This document shows positions 16,684-24,803 of a stretch of 64,000 bases of DNA, piece by piece. A program made the position numbers and the translations under genes. Source of the DNA: JBKECY01 sp047975025 (GTDB lineage: Bacteria > Bacillota > Clostridia > Lachnospirales > Lachnospiraceae); the NCBI GenBank assembly GCA_047975025.1, contig JBKECY010000018.1, positions 19,155 through 83,154 of the forward strand. Direction: 5' to 3'. How positions within the stretch are numbered: the first letter of the stretch is position 1; each line of letters begins with the position of its first letter. Under the pieces are notes generated by a model that saw only the letters and a list, made by a program, of their open reading frames with translations, was not told the DNA's origin and made no database searches.

Positions 16684-17940
16684 ATGCTTGAAAATATTAG
16701 AATCTCGTTTCAGGGGATCTGGTCGCATAAAATGCGTTCTTTTCTGACGATGCTTGGTATTATTATTGGGATTGCTTCGATTATTGCCATTGTATCTACC
16801 ATCAAGGGAACCAGTGAACAGATCAAGGACAATCTGATTGGCTCCGGCAATAATACAATCAAAATCAGCCTGTATGACGGAGATTATGAGTATGATATGG
16901 ATATGGGGATGTCATCACAGAATTTGCCGCAGCTAACGGAGGAGCAAAAGGAGGAGCTGCTGGCGCTGGAGCATGTCAAAGATGCCACGTTTTTTCATTT
17001 CCGCTCCTATGCGAACAACATTTATCATAACAACACAACGCTTTCGGGCGGCAAAGCTTTAGGGATCGATGATCATTACCTGTCCGCCAGCGGTTACCAG
17101 ATTCAGCTGGGGCGCAGTTTTGTACAACAGGATTATGACAACTACCGCAAGGTCGTACTTCTGGATGAAAGCGCCGCATCGACACTTTTTCCCGACTCGT
17201 CACCGGTTGGTGAGGTAATTGAGCTGGGTAGTGAGCCGTTTACTGTCGTAGGTGTCGTAGAGCCCGTATCGTCATTTCAACCGACGATTAATTCAATCAG
17301 TGATTATGAACTGCTGTACATGCAGGACTCGGTAGGGACTGTCTATATTCCCAAGAGTACATGGCCTGTGGTATATAAGTTTGATGAACCGGAAAATGTC
17401 ATTGTACGAGCCGATAGTACGGACAGCATGAGTTCGGTCGGAAAGGCATCGGCCGATCTGCTTAATGAATACACTGATGCCGGAAGTACGGTCAAATACA
17501 AGGCAACGGATCTGTTGGAAAAGGCCAAAAGCCTGCAAGAACTGAGTCGTTCCACGAGCGGACAATTACTTTGGATTGCCAGTATATCGTTGCTGGTGGG
17601 AGGCATTGGTGTCATGAATATTATGCTGGTGTCGGTTACAGAGCGAACCAGCGAGATCGGTCTGAAAAAGGCGATAGGAGCCAGAAAGCACAAAATTATG
17701 ATTCAATTTCTGACCGAAGCCGCCGTATTAACAAGTGTGGGAGGCGTAATTGGTATTATTACCGGGCTGATTCTGGCACAAGTAGTAGCCCGTATCTCGG
17801 AGACGCCGACGGCAGTCAGTATGCCGGCCATTGTTTTATCCGTCGTATTTTCCATGGTCATAGGAATTGTATTCGGCTTATTGCCTTCCTATAAAGCTGC
17901 GAATCTGAATCCCATCGAAGCGCTGCGCAGGGAAAATTAG
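16684..17940 (+). CDS. MacB-like ABC transporter permease
   Basis: A 418-residue permease with MacB topology. The N-terminal segment NIRISFQGIWSHKMRSFLTMLGIIIGIASIIAIVS holds the first membrane helix; a large extracellular (MacB_PCD) domain runs from about 50 to 290; three C-terminal helices include WIASISLLVGGIGVMNIMLVSVTERTSEIGLKKAIGA and end in LPSYKAANLNPIEALRREN, both highly typical. Start at ATG 16684 after AAGGAGGAGAAC; the earlier in-frame codon at 16654 lies inside the upstream gene. Works with the ATPase at 14026 and two adaptors; cargo unknown. Confidence 0.95.
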   Translation: MLENIRISFQGIWSHKMRSFLTMLGIIIGIASIIAIVSTIKGTSEQIKDNLIGSGNNTIKISLYDGDYEYDMDMGMSSQNLPQLTEEQKEELLALEHVKDATFFHFRSYANNIYHNNTTLSGGKALGIDDHYLSASGYQIQLGRSFVQQDYDNYRKVVLLDESAASTLFPDSSPVGEVIELGSEPFTVVGVVEPVSSFQPTINSISDYELLYMQDSVGTVYIPKSTWPVVYKFDEPENVIVRADSTDSMSSVGKASADLLNEYTDAGSTVKYKATDLLEKAKSLQELSRSTSGQLLWIASISLLVGGIGVMNIMLVSVTERTSEIGLKKAIGARKHKIMIQFLTEAAVLTSVGGVIGIITGLILAQVVARISETPTAVSMPAIVLSVVFSMVIGIVFGLLPSYKAANLNPIEALRREN

Positions 17941-17947
17941 AAATGCA

Positions 17948-17976
17948 TTGTGATATTATAGGTAGTGTGATAGAAT
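17948..17976 (+). promoter_or_regulatory. Promoter candidate for degV
   Basis: TTGTGA (17948-17953), a 17-bp spacer and TAGAAT (17971-17976) lie 47 bp before the degV start. Confidence 0.45.
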
Positions 17977-18023
17977 ATAGCGAAGTTAATTCGTATACGG
18001 GGTAAGGAGAATAGTGTACAAGT

Positions 18024-18911
18024 ATGAAGAAAATTGCTGTTGTAACGGATAGTAATAGTGGAATCACACAAAAGGAAGGACAGGCGCTGAATGTTCAGGT
18101 TATACCCATGCCTTTCTTTATTAATGGAAACCTGTATCTGGAAGATATTACCTTGTCGCCGGAGGAGTTTTATACTTTTTTGGATGCAGATGCAGAGATA
18201 TCCACTTCTCAGCCGTCATTGGGTGAAGTAGCGGATTATTGGAACGAACTACTGCAGACATATGATGAAATTGTGCATATTCCGATGTCGAGCGGACTTA
18301 GCACCACCTGTGAAAATGCGATTATGATGTCCAATGACTACGACGGCAAAGTACAGGTAGTCAATAATCAGAGAATCTCTGTTACGCAGAGACAGTCAGT
18401 TATGGACGCACTGCGCCTCGTAGAAGCAGGGTATAACGCGAGAGAAATCAAGGAGGTGCTGGAGCAGGAGAAAATGGAGGCTTCCATTTATCTTACTCTT
18501 GCCACGCTGAAGTATCTGCGAAAAGGGGGACGGATCACACCGACCGCAGCCGCCATTGGTGAAGTGCTTAATATCAAGCCGGTACTTCAGATTAACGGAG
18601 AGAAACTAGATGCATATTCCAAAGCCCGCAGTCCAAAGCAGGCAAAGAAAATTATGCTGAAAGCGATAAAAAGTGATATGAAGCACCAGTTCAAAGAGGC
18701 TTATGAAAACGGCCAGATGAATATATTTGCAGTGTATGGAGGCAATGCGGCGGAAGCTGCAATCTGGAAAGGTGAGATTCAAGAGCTGTTTCCGGAATAC
18801 GAAATCATGCTCGACCGCCTGTCTTTAAGTGTATCGTGTCATATCGGTCATGATGTACTCGCAGTGGCATGTGCCAAAAGCGTTACCATAGATAAGAAGA
18901 GCAAGGAGTAG
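18024..18911 (+). CDS. DegV family fatty-acid-binding protein
   Basis: A 295-residue DegV-fold protein; characterised relatives bind fatty acids, and some (FakB) present them to a fatty acid kinase. Family segments: IAVVTDSNSGI at the N-terminus, TSQPSLGEVADYW, IPMSSGLSTTCENA with the ligand-binding Ser pair, and LKYLRKGGRITPTAAAIGEVLNIKPVL. argS begins 7 bp after it, so the two may share a transcript. AAGGAG lies 14-17 bp before the ATG, which is a rather long spacing, but no better in-frame start is present. Confidence 0.9.
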   Translation: MKKIAVVTDSNSGITQKEGQALNVQVIPMPFFINGNLYLEDITLSPEEFYTFLDADAEISTSQPSLGEVADYWNELLQTYDEIVHIPMSSGLSTTCENAIMMSNDYDGKVQVVNNQRISVTQRQSVMDALRLVEAGYNAREIKEVLEQEKMEASIYLTLATLKYLRKGGRITPTAAAIGEVLNIKPVLQINGEKLDAYSKARSPKQAKKIMLKAIKSDMKHQFKEAYENGQMNIFAVYGGNAAEAAIWKGEIQELFPEYEIMLDRLSLSVSCHIGHDVLAVACAKSVTIDKKSKE

Positions 18912-18918
18912 CAATAAC

Positions 18919-20685
18919 ATGGGAGATATACTGAATAGTCTGACAAACGAGATGATGAGGGCATTCGAAGATGCCGGGTACGAGTCTGCATATGGGAAGG
19001 TGTCTGTGTCGAACCGCCCTGATTTATGCGAATACCAGTGCAATGGAGCGATGGCGGCTGCCAAAAAGTATAAAAAGGCACCGCTCATGATCGCACAGGA
19101 CGTAGTAACAGTGCTTGCCAAGAGTTCTGTGTTCAAAGCAGCACAGGCTGTACCACCGGGATTTATCAACCTCAACATAGAACCCGCTTTTCTGACAGAG
19201 TATCTGCAGACCATGCTGCAGGATGCGCACTTACTGACACAGCAGGAGCCGCAGCCTAAAAAGATCATTATTGACTACGGCGGTCCTAATGTGGCGAAGC
19301 CATTGCATGTAGGTCATCTGCGTTCTGCAATCATCGGAGAGAGCCTAAAGCGTCTGTGCCGGTTCGTAGGAAATGAAGTCCTAGGTGATATTCATTTAGG
19401 GGACTGGGGACTTCAGATGGGATTGATTATTACGGAATTGCAGCACCGTCAGCCGGAGCTGCCTTATTTTCAGGATGATTTTGCCGGTGACTACCCTGCG
19501 ACGGCTCCCTTTACGATTTCAGAATTAGAAGAGATCTATCCGGCAGCGACGGTCAAGTCGAAGGAAGATCCGGACTATAAAGCACAGGCAATGGAGGCGA
19601 CCAGTCTGCTGCAGCAGAGAAAACCCGGTTATGAGGCTCTCTGGAACCATATTCTGAATGTATCCGTGACAGATCTTAAGAAAAATTATGATACATTGCA
19701 GGTGACCTTTGATTTATGGAAGAAAGAATCTGATGCCCAGCCCTATATTCCTGATATGGTTGCTTATTTGAAGGACAATGGGTATGCACATCTGGATCAG
19801 GGCGCCTTGGTAGTAGATGTCAAGGAAGATGGAGATACCAAAGAAATCCCGCCTTGTATGATTTTGAAATCCGATGGTGCCTCCTTGTATAACACAACGG
19901 ATCTGGCAACTATTGTAGAGCGCATGAAGCTGTATGAGCCGGATGATATCATCTATATTGTTGATAAACGCCAGGAACTGTATTTTACACAAGTGTTCCG
20001 TTGTGCCAGAAAAACGAAACTGGTCAAAGAGAACACCGGTCTTCATTTTCTGGGATTTGGAACTATGAATGGAAAAGACGGAAAGCCGTTTAAGACCCGC
20101 GATGGCGGGACTATGCGTCTGTCTTCCTTTATTCAGGAAATCACAGATAAAATGTACGATAAAATTGTTGAGAACCGCAGTGTTAAGGGAGAAGATGCAA
20201 GTGAAACTGCATCGATTGTGGGACTTTCTGCTATCAAATACGGAGACTTGTCGAATCAGGCAACCAAGGACTATGTGTTTGACATAGAACGCTTCACCTC
20301 CTTTGAAGGCGATACGGGGCCCTATATACTCTATACAATTGTCAGAATCAAATCGATTCTTTCCAGGTATGCACAGGAAGGGGCTGGCGTGGACGCACTG
20401 CAGCTTCGGGAACCGTCGAGTGATGTTGAGAAAGCTTTGATGCTGCAGCTGGTGCAGTTTGGCGGTGTGATTTGGAATGCGTATGAAGAAAAGGCAGTCC
20501 ATAAGATCTGCTCATATATTTATGATGCCGCAAATGCATTTAATCGCTTTTACCATGAAACTAAAATTTTGACGGAAGAAAATACCGTTCAGAAAGAGTC
20601 ATGGATCGCCTTGTTACAGCTGTGTCTGCATGTATTTAATACAAGCATTGATCTACTGGGCTTCTCAGCGCCAGATAAGATGTAG
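18919..20685 (+). CDS. argS: Arginine--tRNA ligase
   Basis: A 588-residue class I aminoacyl-tRNA synthetase, cytoplasmic, charging tRNA-Arg. The N-terminal Add-1 domain covers about 1-110, then DYGGPNVAKPLHVGHLRSAIIGE contains the HIGH-type motif (HVGH at 130-133). Later, GDWGLQMGLIITELQ, DLATIVERM and FGTMNGKDGKPFKTRDGGTMRLSSFI are ArgS-specific, and the C-terminal anticodon-binding region carries LPLP-like contacts in a diverged form ending SIDLLGFSAPDKM. The diverged C-terminus suggests the Lachnospiraceae subtype or a second copy. Start ATG follows AAGGAGTAGCAATAAC. Confidence 0.95.
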   Translation: MGDILNSLTNEMMRAFEDAGYESAYGKVSVSNRPDLCEYQCNGAMAAAKKYKKAPLMIAQDVVTVLAKSSVFKAAQAVPPGFINLNIEPAFLTEYLQTMLQDAHLLTQQEPQPKKIIIDYGGPNVAKPLHVGHLRSAIIGESLKRLCRFVGNEVLGDIHLGDWGLQMGLIITELQHRQPELPYFQDDFAGDYPATAPFTISELEEIYPAATVKSKEDPDYKAQAMEATSLLQQRKPGYEALWNHILNVSVTDLKKNYDTLQVTFDLWKKESDAQPYIPDMVAYLKDNGYAHLDQGALVVDVKEDGDTKEIPPCMILKSDGASLYNTTDLATIVERMKLYEPDDIIYIVDKRQELYFTQVFRCARKTKLVKENTGLHFLGFGTMNGKDGKPFKTRDGGTMRLSSFIQEITDKMYDKIVENRSVKGEDASETASIVGLSAIKYGDLSNQATKDYVFDIERFTSFEGDTGPYILYTIVRIKSILSRYAQEGAGVDALQLREPSSDVEKALMLQLVQFGGVIWNAYEEKAVHKICSYIYDAANAFNRFYHETKILTEENTVQKESWIALLQLCLHVFNTSIDLLGFSAPDKM

Positions 20686-20742
20686 CCGAGGTTGCAGAGC
20701 CTGCCAGAACAGATGTATTTGAAACTTTACGGAGGGGACACG

Positions 20743-20946
20743 ATGAGTAAGTACAATGCTTTGTGGGAATATGTTGGAAACGACGGCAGAGAATCTTTTA
20801 GACTTACCTATGATGAAATTGAGTCAATCGCCGGCATTCCTTTGGATCATTCTTTTCTGAATTTTAAAAAGGAATTAAAAGAGTATGGATATCAGGTGGG
20901 AAAGATATCTATGAAAGAAAAACACGTGACATTTGAAAAAATATAA
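20743..20946 (+). CDS. Small DUF7662-like protein
   Basis: A 67-residue protein started at ATG 20743 after GGAGGGGACACG. The pattern KYNALWEYVGN...FRLTYDEIESIAGIPLDHSF...VTFEK resembles the small DUF7662-type domain (KYxPLxxYL...LTFxEIExIxG). Its role is unknown. It stands alone between argS and a terminator. Confidence 0.75.
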   Translation: MSKYNALWEYVGNDGRESFRLTYDEIESIAGIPLDHSFLNFKKELKEYGYQVGKISMKEKHVTFEKI

Positions 20947-20980
20947 TTACATAATATCGTTTGTTTTCATAAAACTTTAG

Positions 20981-21030
20981 AATCCTTTCCGGTCTCTTTA
21001 TTTGGGACTGGAAAGGATTTATTATTTTTA
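20981..21030 (+). terminator. Rho-independent terminator
   Basis: AATCCTTTCCGGTC pairs with GACTGGAAAGGATT (one mismatch) around an 11-nt loop, then TTATTATTTTTA. It ends the argS transcript. Confidence 0.85.
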
Positions 21031-21099
21031 GCAGGCTGTTAATAGAATTAAGAAGGTTTCTGTGGTATTCTATGAAAAACACAGCAGGGAGGCAGGAAC

Positions 21100-22287
21100 G
21101 TAGAACCGGGTGAACTATTTGAAAATAAATACTGTATATTAGAAAAGCTGGGGAACGGTACCACTGGGACGGTATTTCTTGTCAGAGATACTCATCTGGG
21201 GGAGGTATGGGCACTTAAGAAAGTAAGTCGTGGTCGTGCGGCAGAAGCCCGTATACTAAAGGGACTGCGTCATAAAGCGCTTCCGCGGGTTGTGGATTAT
21301 TATGAGGATGCGGCAGATGCCTGTATTGTGATGGATTATATGAAAGGTGTGACACTGGCAGAACTTTTAGAGGATTCTCCTGTGTATGACTGGCCGATCA
21401 TACGAAAATGGCTTGTGGAACTGCTGGAAGTACTTCTGTTTTTGCATGCGCAGCCGACTCCGATCGTGCATGGTGATATCAAACCTTCGAATATTATGCT
21501 GACAGAGGAGTCCGGTCTGGTGCTGGTGGATTTTGGCGCTGCACTTTTGGAGGATGTGGTCAGCAACAGAGATCTGCAGCTGACCCCTGCGTACGCGGCA
21601 CCTGAGCGCCTGGCAGGCAGGGTTGATATAAGAAGCGATGTATATGCCTTCGGAAGACTGCTGCGCGAACTTCTGAGAGTCTATCGCTCAAAAGACCCGC
21701 GGCTATATTATGTGGCGTGGAAATGCTGCCGCAGGGATTGTGAGAAACGTTATAAAAACTGTCAAAGTATCAAGGCAGTCCTGCAAAGCAGAACCAGAGA
21801 AGAGAAGAACACTGGAAGAAAAAGCCTCTTTTGTGCCGTTGTCGTTTTGCTGTTGTTAGTCCTTCCGATCATGAAAGGAGCAACCACAGAACAGTCCGCA
21901 ATTTCACATCCATTGAATGAAGCGACTTATATTAAAGAATATACCAAGCAGAACCAAAGAATTATCGAGCTGATGGAACATGGGATGCTAAAGGAAGCGG
22001 ATCAAGAAACGTGTGTAAAGCTGCTGGCAGATACGGAAGTTCTGCACAAGAAAATGAGCAGCCGGACATACAAAGAACGTGTGTTGTATTCGATGCTCCT
22101 TTTAAACCAGCTTCTCAAGCGATATGACAGAGCCGCGGCTCTGTATGAATTACTGATGATAAGCCAGCCGTTCCCGTCCGCTTACTGCTATGAGTATGCA
22201 CATATGGTATTGCGTATCGGTAAAGACAAAGCGCAGGCTGACCGTTTGGTCCGGTATGGACACAGCCGGGAGGCAGACAACTATTGA
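21100..22287 (+). CDS. Membrane-anchored Ser/Thr protein kinase lacking a standard start codon
   Basis: A complete eukaryotic-type kinase domain is encoded: Gly-loop LGNGTTGTVFLV (17-28), Lys40 in ALKKV, catalytic loop HGDIKPSNIML (from His124), DFG at 144-146, and APERL in the activation region. A membrane helix follows at about 243-259 (LFCAVVVLLLLVLPIM) and then an extracytoplasmic tail of about 130 residues. The frame is open from 21076, but no ATG, GTG or TTG occurs before a GTG at 21292, which would delete the whole N-lobe. GTA at 21100 stands seven bases after a good GGGAGG. Coordinates use that GTA. The gene is either translated from a rare start or carries a start-codon change. Confidence 0.7.
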   Translation, partial: VEPGELFENKYCILEKLGNGTTGTVFLVRDTHLGEVWALKKVSRGRAAEARILKGLRHKALPRVVDYYEDAADACIVMDYMKGVTLAELLEDSPVYDWPIIRKWLVELLEVLLFLHAQPTPIVHGDIKPSNIMLTEESGLVLVDFGAALLEDVVSNRDLQLTPAYAAPERLAGRVDIRSDVYAFGRLLRELLRVYRSKDPRLYYVAWKCCRRDCEKRYKNCQSIKAVLQSRTREEKNTGRKSLFCAVVVLLLLVLPIMKGATTEQSAISHPLNEATYIKEYTKQNQRIIELMEHGMLKEADQETCVKLLADTEVLHKKMSSRTYKERVLYSMLLLNQLLKRYDRAAALYELLMISQPFPSAYCYEYAHMVLRIGKDKAQADRLVRYGHSREADNY

Positions 22288-23100
22288 GTGAATCGGGAGG
22301 TGGGATCGATCTATACACGAATGCGACGCGTATTACTGCTAAGTATACTTTTCCTTCTTTTGTCAGAACCGTTATGCACAGAAGCGGAAGAAGTGGATTT
22401 GGGAGGCTTTTCTGTAAATATAGCGCCGGAAGAGGAAGTGATTACGATACGTCCGGAGTCAGAGGTGACACCAGAGGAAGTTGAGGCTCCAATACCGAGT
22501 CCGCTGAACACCGAAATTCCAGTAACTGAGAGGCCGCCTGCCGCAACAACCGATGCTGCGGCAGCATCGGAACTTAAGCCTGCGACAACGCAGAGTCCGG
22601 TCGCTGAGACAGCGGCGGAGGTATATGCTGCGCCGCAGGAAGTGACAGAAAATTACGGAACAGAGATACCGGAGTCTGTTGATTCCGAAAAAGAACAGAA
22701 TGCAAGACCGATTACAACGCCGATTACAGTACCGATTACAGCTCCGCTTGCAACATCGTTTGCAACACCAACTCCGATACGGCCGACAGAACAGGCGCAA
22801 AAGACAAAAATACAGGATGCAGCGCAGCAGCCGGAGAAATCAGAACGCGGCTTACCGCGGTTCGAAAAAGCGGATGTGAAGCAGAGGGGAGCTTATATTA
22901 CCATTGCATTGCCGGATGCGGCAGAAAGACTTGTGTCCGTCCGTATAAATGCGATTGAAGCGATGTATTCCATATGGGAGAACAATGTGTATCTGCCTTT
23001 AGTTCAATGCGAAGAAGGAGGCAATACGATAGATATCGTAATTTGGGATTCGTCTCAAAGACTTGTCGATCTGCCGCCATGGTTCTTTTCATGTACGTGA
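22288..23100 (+). CDS. Exported Thr/Pro-rich protein, unknown function
   Basis: A 270-residue protein beginning right after the kinase stop (GTG 22288); ATG 22321 would give a cleaner signal peptide (MRRVLLLSILFLLLSEPLCTEA). Residues about 45-195 are low complexity, rich in Thr, Pro, Glu and Ala, a surface-stalk type of region (e.g. ITTPITVPITAPLATSFATP). A small conserved-looking globular end remains (RGAYITIALPDAAERLVSVRINAIEAM split over 196-270). Tight linkage to the kinase suggests a joint envelope-sensing job; that is inference. Confidence 0.65.
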   Translation: MNREVGSIYTRMRRVLLLSILFLLLSEPLCTEAEEVDLGGFSVNIAPEEEVITIRPESEVTPEEVEAPIPSPLNTEIPVTERPPAATTDAAAASELKPATTQSPVAETAAEVYAAPQEVTENYGTEIPESVDSEKEQNARPITTPITVPITAPLATSFATPTPIRPTEQAQKTKIQDAAQQPEKSERGLPRFEKADVKQRGAYITIALPDAAERLVSVRINAIEAMYSIWENNVYLPLVQCEEGGNTIDIVIWDSSQRLVDLPPWFFSCT

Positions 23101-23177
23101 ACTCGTGGTATACTTAAAACTGCGGGTGCACAGCCTGCCTAAAAAGACTTGTAAAACGCATAATAAGGAGAGATTCG

Positions 23178-24656
23178 ATGTTGTATAAAGCGGTACTTTT
23201 TGATTTAGACGGGACACTTACGGCCTCTGCGGAAGGCATTACAAAATCGGTGCAATATGCCTTGATGAAGATGGGGGTACCTGCACCTGATCTGCATGCG
23301 CTTGAGGAATTTGTGGGACCGCCGCTTCGTGAACAATTCATGAAGTTCGCCGGCTTTACATCCGAAGAAGCAGAGCAGGCAATTCACTACTATCGAGAGA
23401 GGTATTCGGCAGAAGGCTATCTTGAGAATCAGCCATATCCAGGATGTATTGCTATGCTGGCAGAGTTGAAAAGGAAGGGGATTCGACTTGCGGTTGCCTC
23501 TTCCAAACCTACATTTTATGTGGAGAAGATCATTAAGCACTATAAAATGGATCTCTATTTTGACGCAGTAGTCGGAAGTGAGTTAGATGGTACACGTTCC
23601 AAAAAGGAAGAAGTCATTGAAGAGGCGCTGGCGCGCATTGGGTTTCTGGAAGCAAGAAGCCAGGTGCTCATGGTGGGAGACCGAAAGTTTGATATAGAAG
23701 GCGCACGGGCTTGTGGGATTGACAGTCTGGCGGTTCGCTATGGCTATGGTACGGCTGAGGAATTACAGCGTGCAAAGCCGGACCATACGGTGGGCAGTAC
23801 GGAAGAAATCGTAAGATATATCCTCCCGCGCCCCAAAGTGCTTAGAGTGTTGGGTGCTTTGTGGGAGATTTTGTACCCGATATTGATTATTCTGGCAGCA
23901 AATGTGGCTGCCGCTAATATTGTATATATGGTACTTGTTATATATACAGGAAATATGAATTTGGATATTCTGGAATATCAGATGCCGATTCTCGGACTGA
24001 CTGCCGTTTGTAATATTGCGTGTATGGTACCGATCCTAAAATGGGAGCAAGGACGTATCCCAAGAGCTGTAGGCTCTAAAAAATTTGGGGGACTAAAGCT
24101 TCGCAACATGGCTGCCATACTAATTTTTGCAGCGGCCAGCTCACAGGTTATCAATTATTTGCTGACGTTGTCGGGAATCGATCGAATATTTACCGAGTAC
24201 TCTGAGCTGTCGGCGACTGTGTTTGATAATCCGCTGCCATTGCTTTTGCTGGTGATTGGTGTTCTGGGGCCTGTTTCGGAGGAGTTGGTCTTTCGGGGGC
24301 TTGTATTTACCAGAATGAAAAAATACATGTCACCGGGTAAAGCTATCTTACTTTCCAGTCTTTTGTTTGGCCTCTATCATATGAATGTGGTGCAATTTAT
24401 TTATGCTACCTGCCTGGGTATTCTGATGGCAGCCTTATATGAAAGAGAAAAGTCGTTACTGGCACCAATGTTATATCATATAGCGGCTAATATCTGGTCG
24501 GTATTGTTCAGTTATTTTGGAGATACACTGTCGGGAGTAGCTGGCGGAGGAGTCATATTGGTCTTACTGGTGGTTGAAGTGGTCATAACTTTAACAGGCG
24601 GGTATCGGATTTTTGCTAAGTATACTAAAAAATATAATGAAAATCCAAAACAATAA
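23178..24656 (+). CDS. HAD phosphatase fused to CPBP (CAAX/bacteriocin-processing-type) membrane protease
   Basis: A 492-residue two-domain protein. Residues 1-215 are a HAD-superfamily phosphatase like phosphoglycolate phosphatase: VLFDLDGTL with nucleophile Asp9 and Asp11, VASSKP (motif II), and MVGDRKFDIEGARACG (motif IV). Residues 230-492 are a multi-helix CPBP intramembrane metalloprotease-like domain with the motifs EELVFRG (Glu368, Glu369, Arg373), FGLYHMN (His401) and LYHIAANIW (His434, Asn438). Both active sites seem intact. AATAAGGAGAGATTCG precedes the ATG. Substrates unknown. Confidence 0.88.
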   Translation: MLYKAVLFDLDGTLTASAEGITKSVQYALMKMGVPAPDLHALEEFVGPPLREQFMKFAGFTSEEAEQAIHYYRERYSAEGYLENQPYPGCIAMLAELKRKGIRLAVASSKPTFYVEKIIKHYKMDLYFDAVVGSELDGTRSKKEEVIEEALARIGFLEARSQVLMVGDRKFDIEGARACGIDSLAVRYGYGTAEELQRAKPDHTVGSTEEIVRYILPRPKVLRVLGALWEILYPILIILAANVAAANIVYMVLVIYTGNMNLDILEYQMPILGLTAVCNIACMVPILKWEQGRIPRAVGSKKFGGLKLRNMAAILIFAAASSQVINYLLTLSGIDRIFTEYSELSATVFDNPLPLLLLVIGVLGPVSEELVFRGLVFTRMKKYMSPGKAILLSSLLFGLYHMNVVQFIYATCLGILMAALYEREKSLLAPMLYHIAANIWSVLFSYFGDTLSGVAGGGVILVLLVVEVVITLTGGYRIFAKYTKKYNENPKQ

Positions 24657-24676
24657 ACTGAATAATGATAAAATTA

Positions 24677-24724
24677 TCTGACAATAATGTTAAAAATACT
24701 AAATAGTCGAATTGTCAGACAATT
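24677..24724 (+). promoter_or_regulatory. Possible operator upstream of gltB: inverted repeats of ATTGTCAGA
   Basis: AATTGTC-A-GACAATT (24710-24724) is a perfect palindrome, and a further half site TCTGACAAT occurs at 24677-24685. They lie just upstream of the gltB promoter, where a nitrogen or glutamate regulator could bind. The regulator is unknown. Confidence 0.45.
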
Positions 24725-24739
24725 ATAGTAAAAAAGTTG

Positions 24740-24768
24740 TTTACAGTCTACTCAAAATGTTGTATAGT
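24740..24768 (+). promoter_or_regulatory. gltBD promoter candidate
   Basis: TTTACA (24740-24745), a 17-bp spacer and TATAGT (24763-24768) stand 35 bp before the gltB start. Confidence 0.55.
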
Positions 24769-24803
24769 GTACAAAGTAAAAAGAATGAGGAGGCTGTATA
24801 TAA

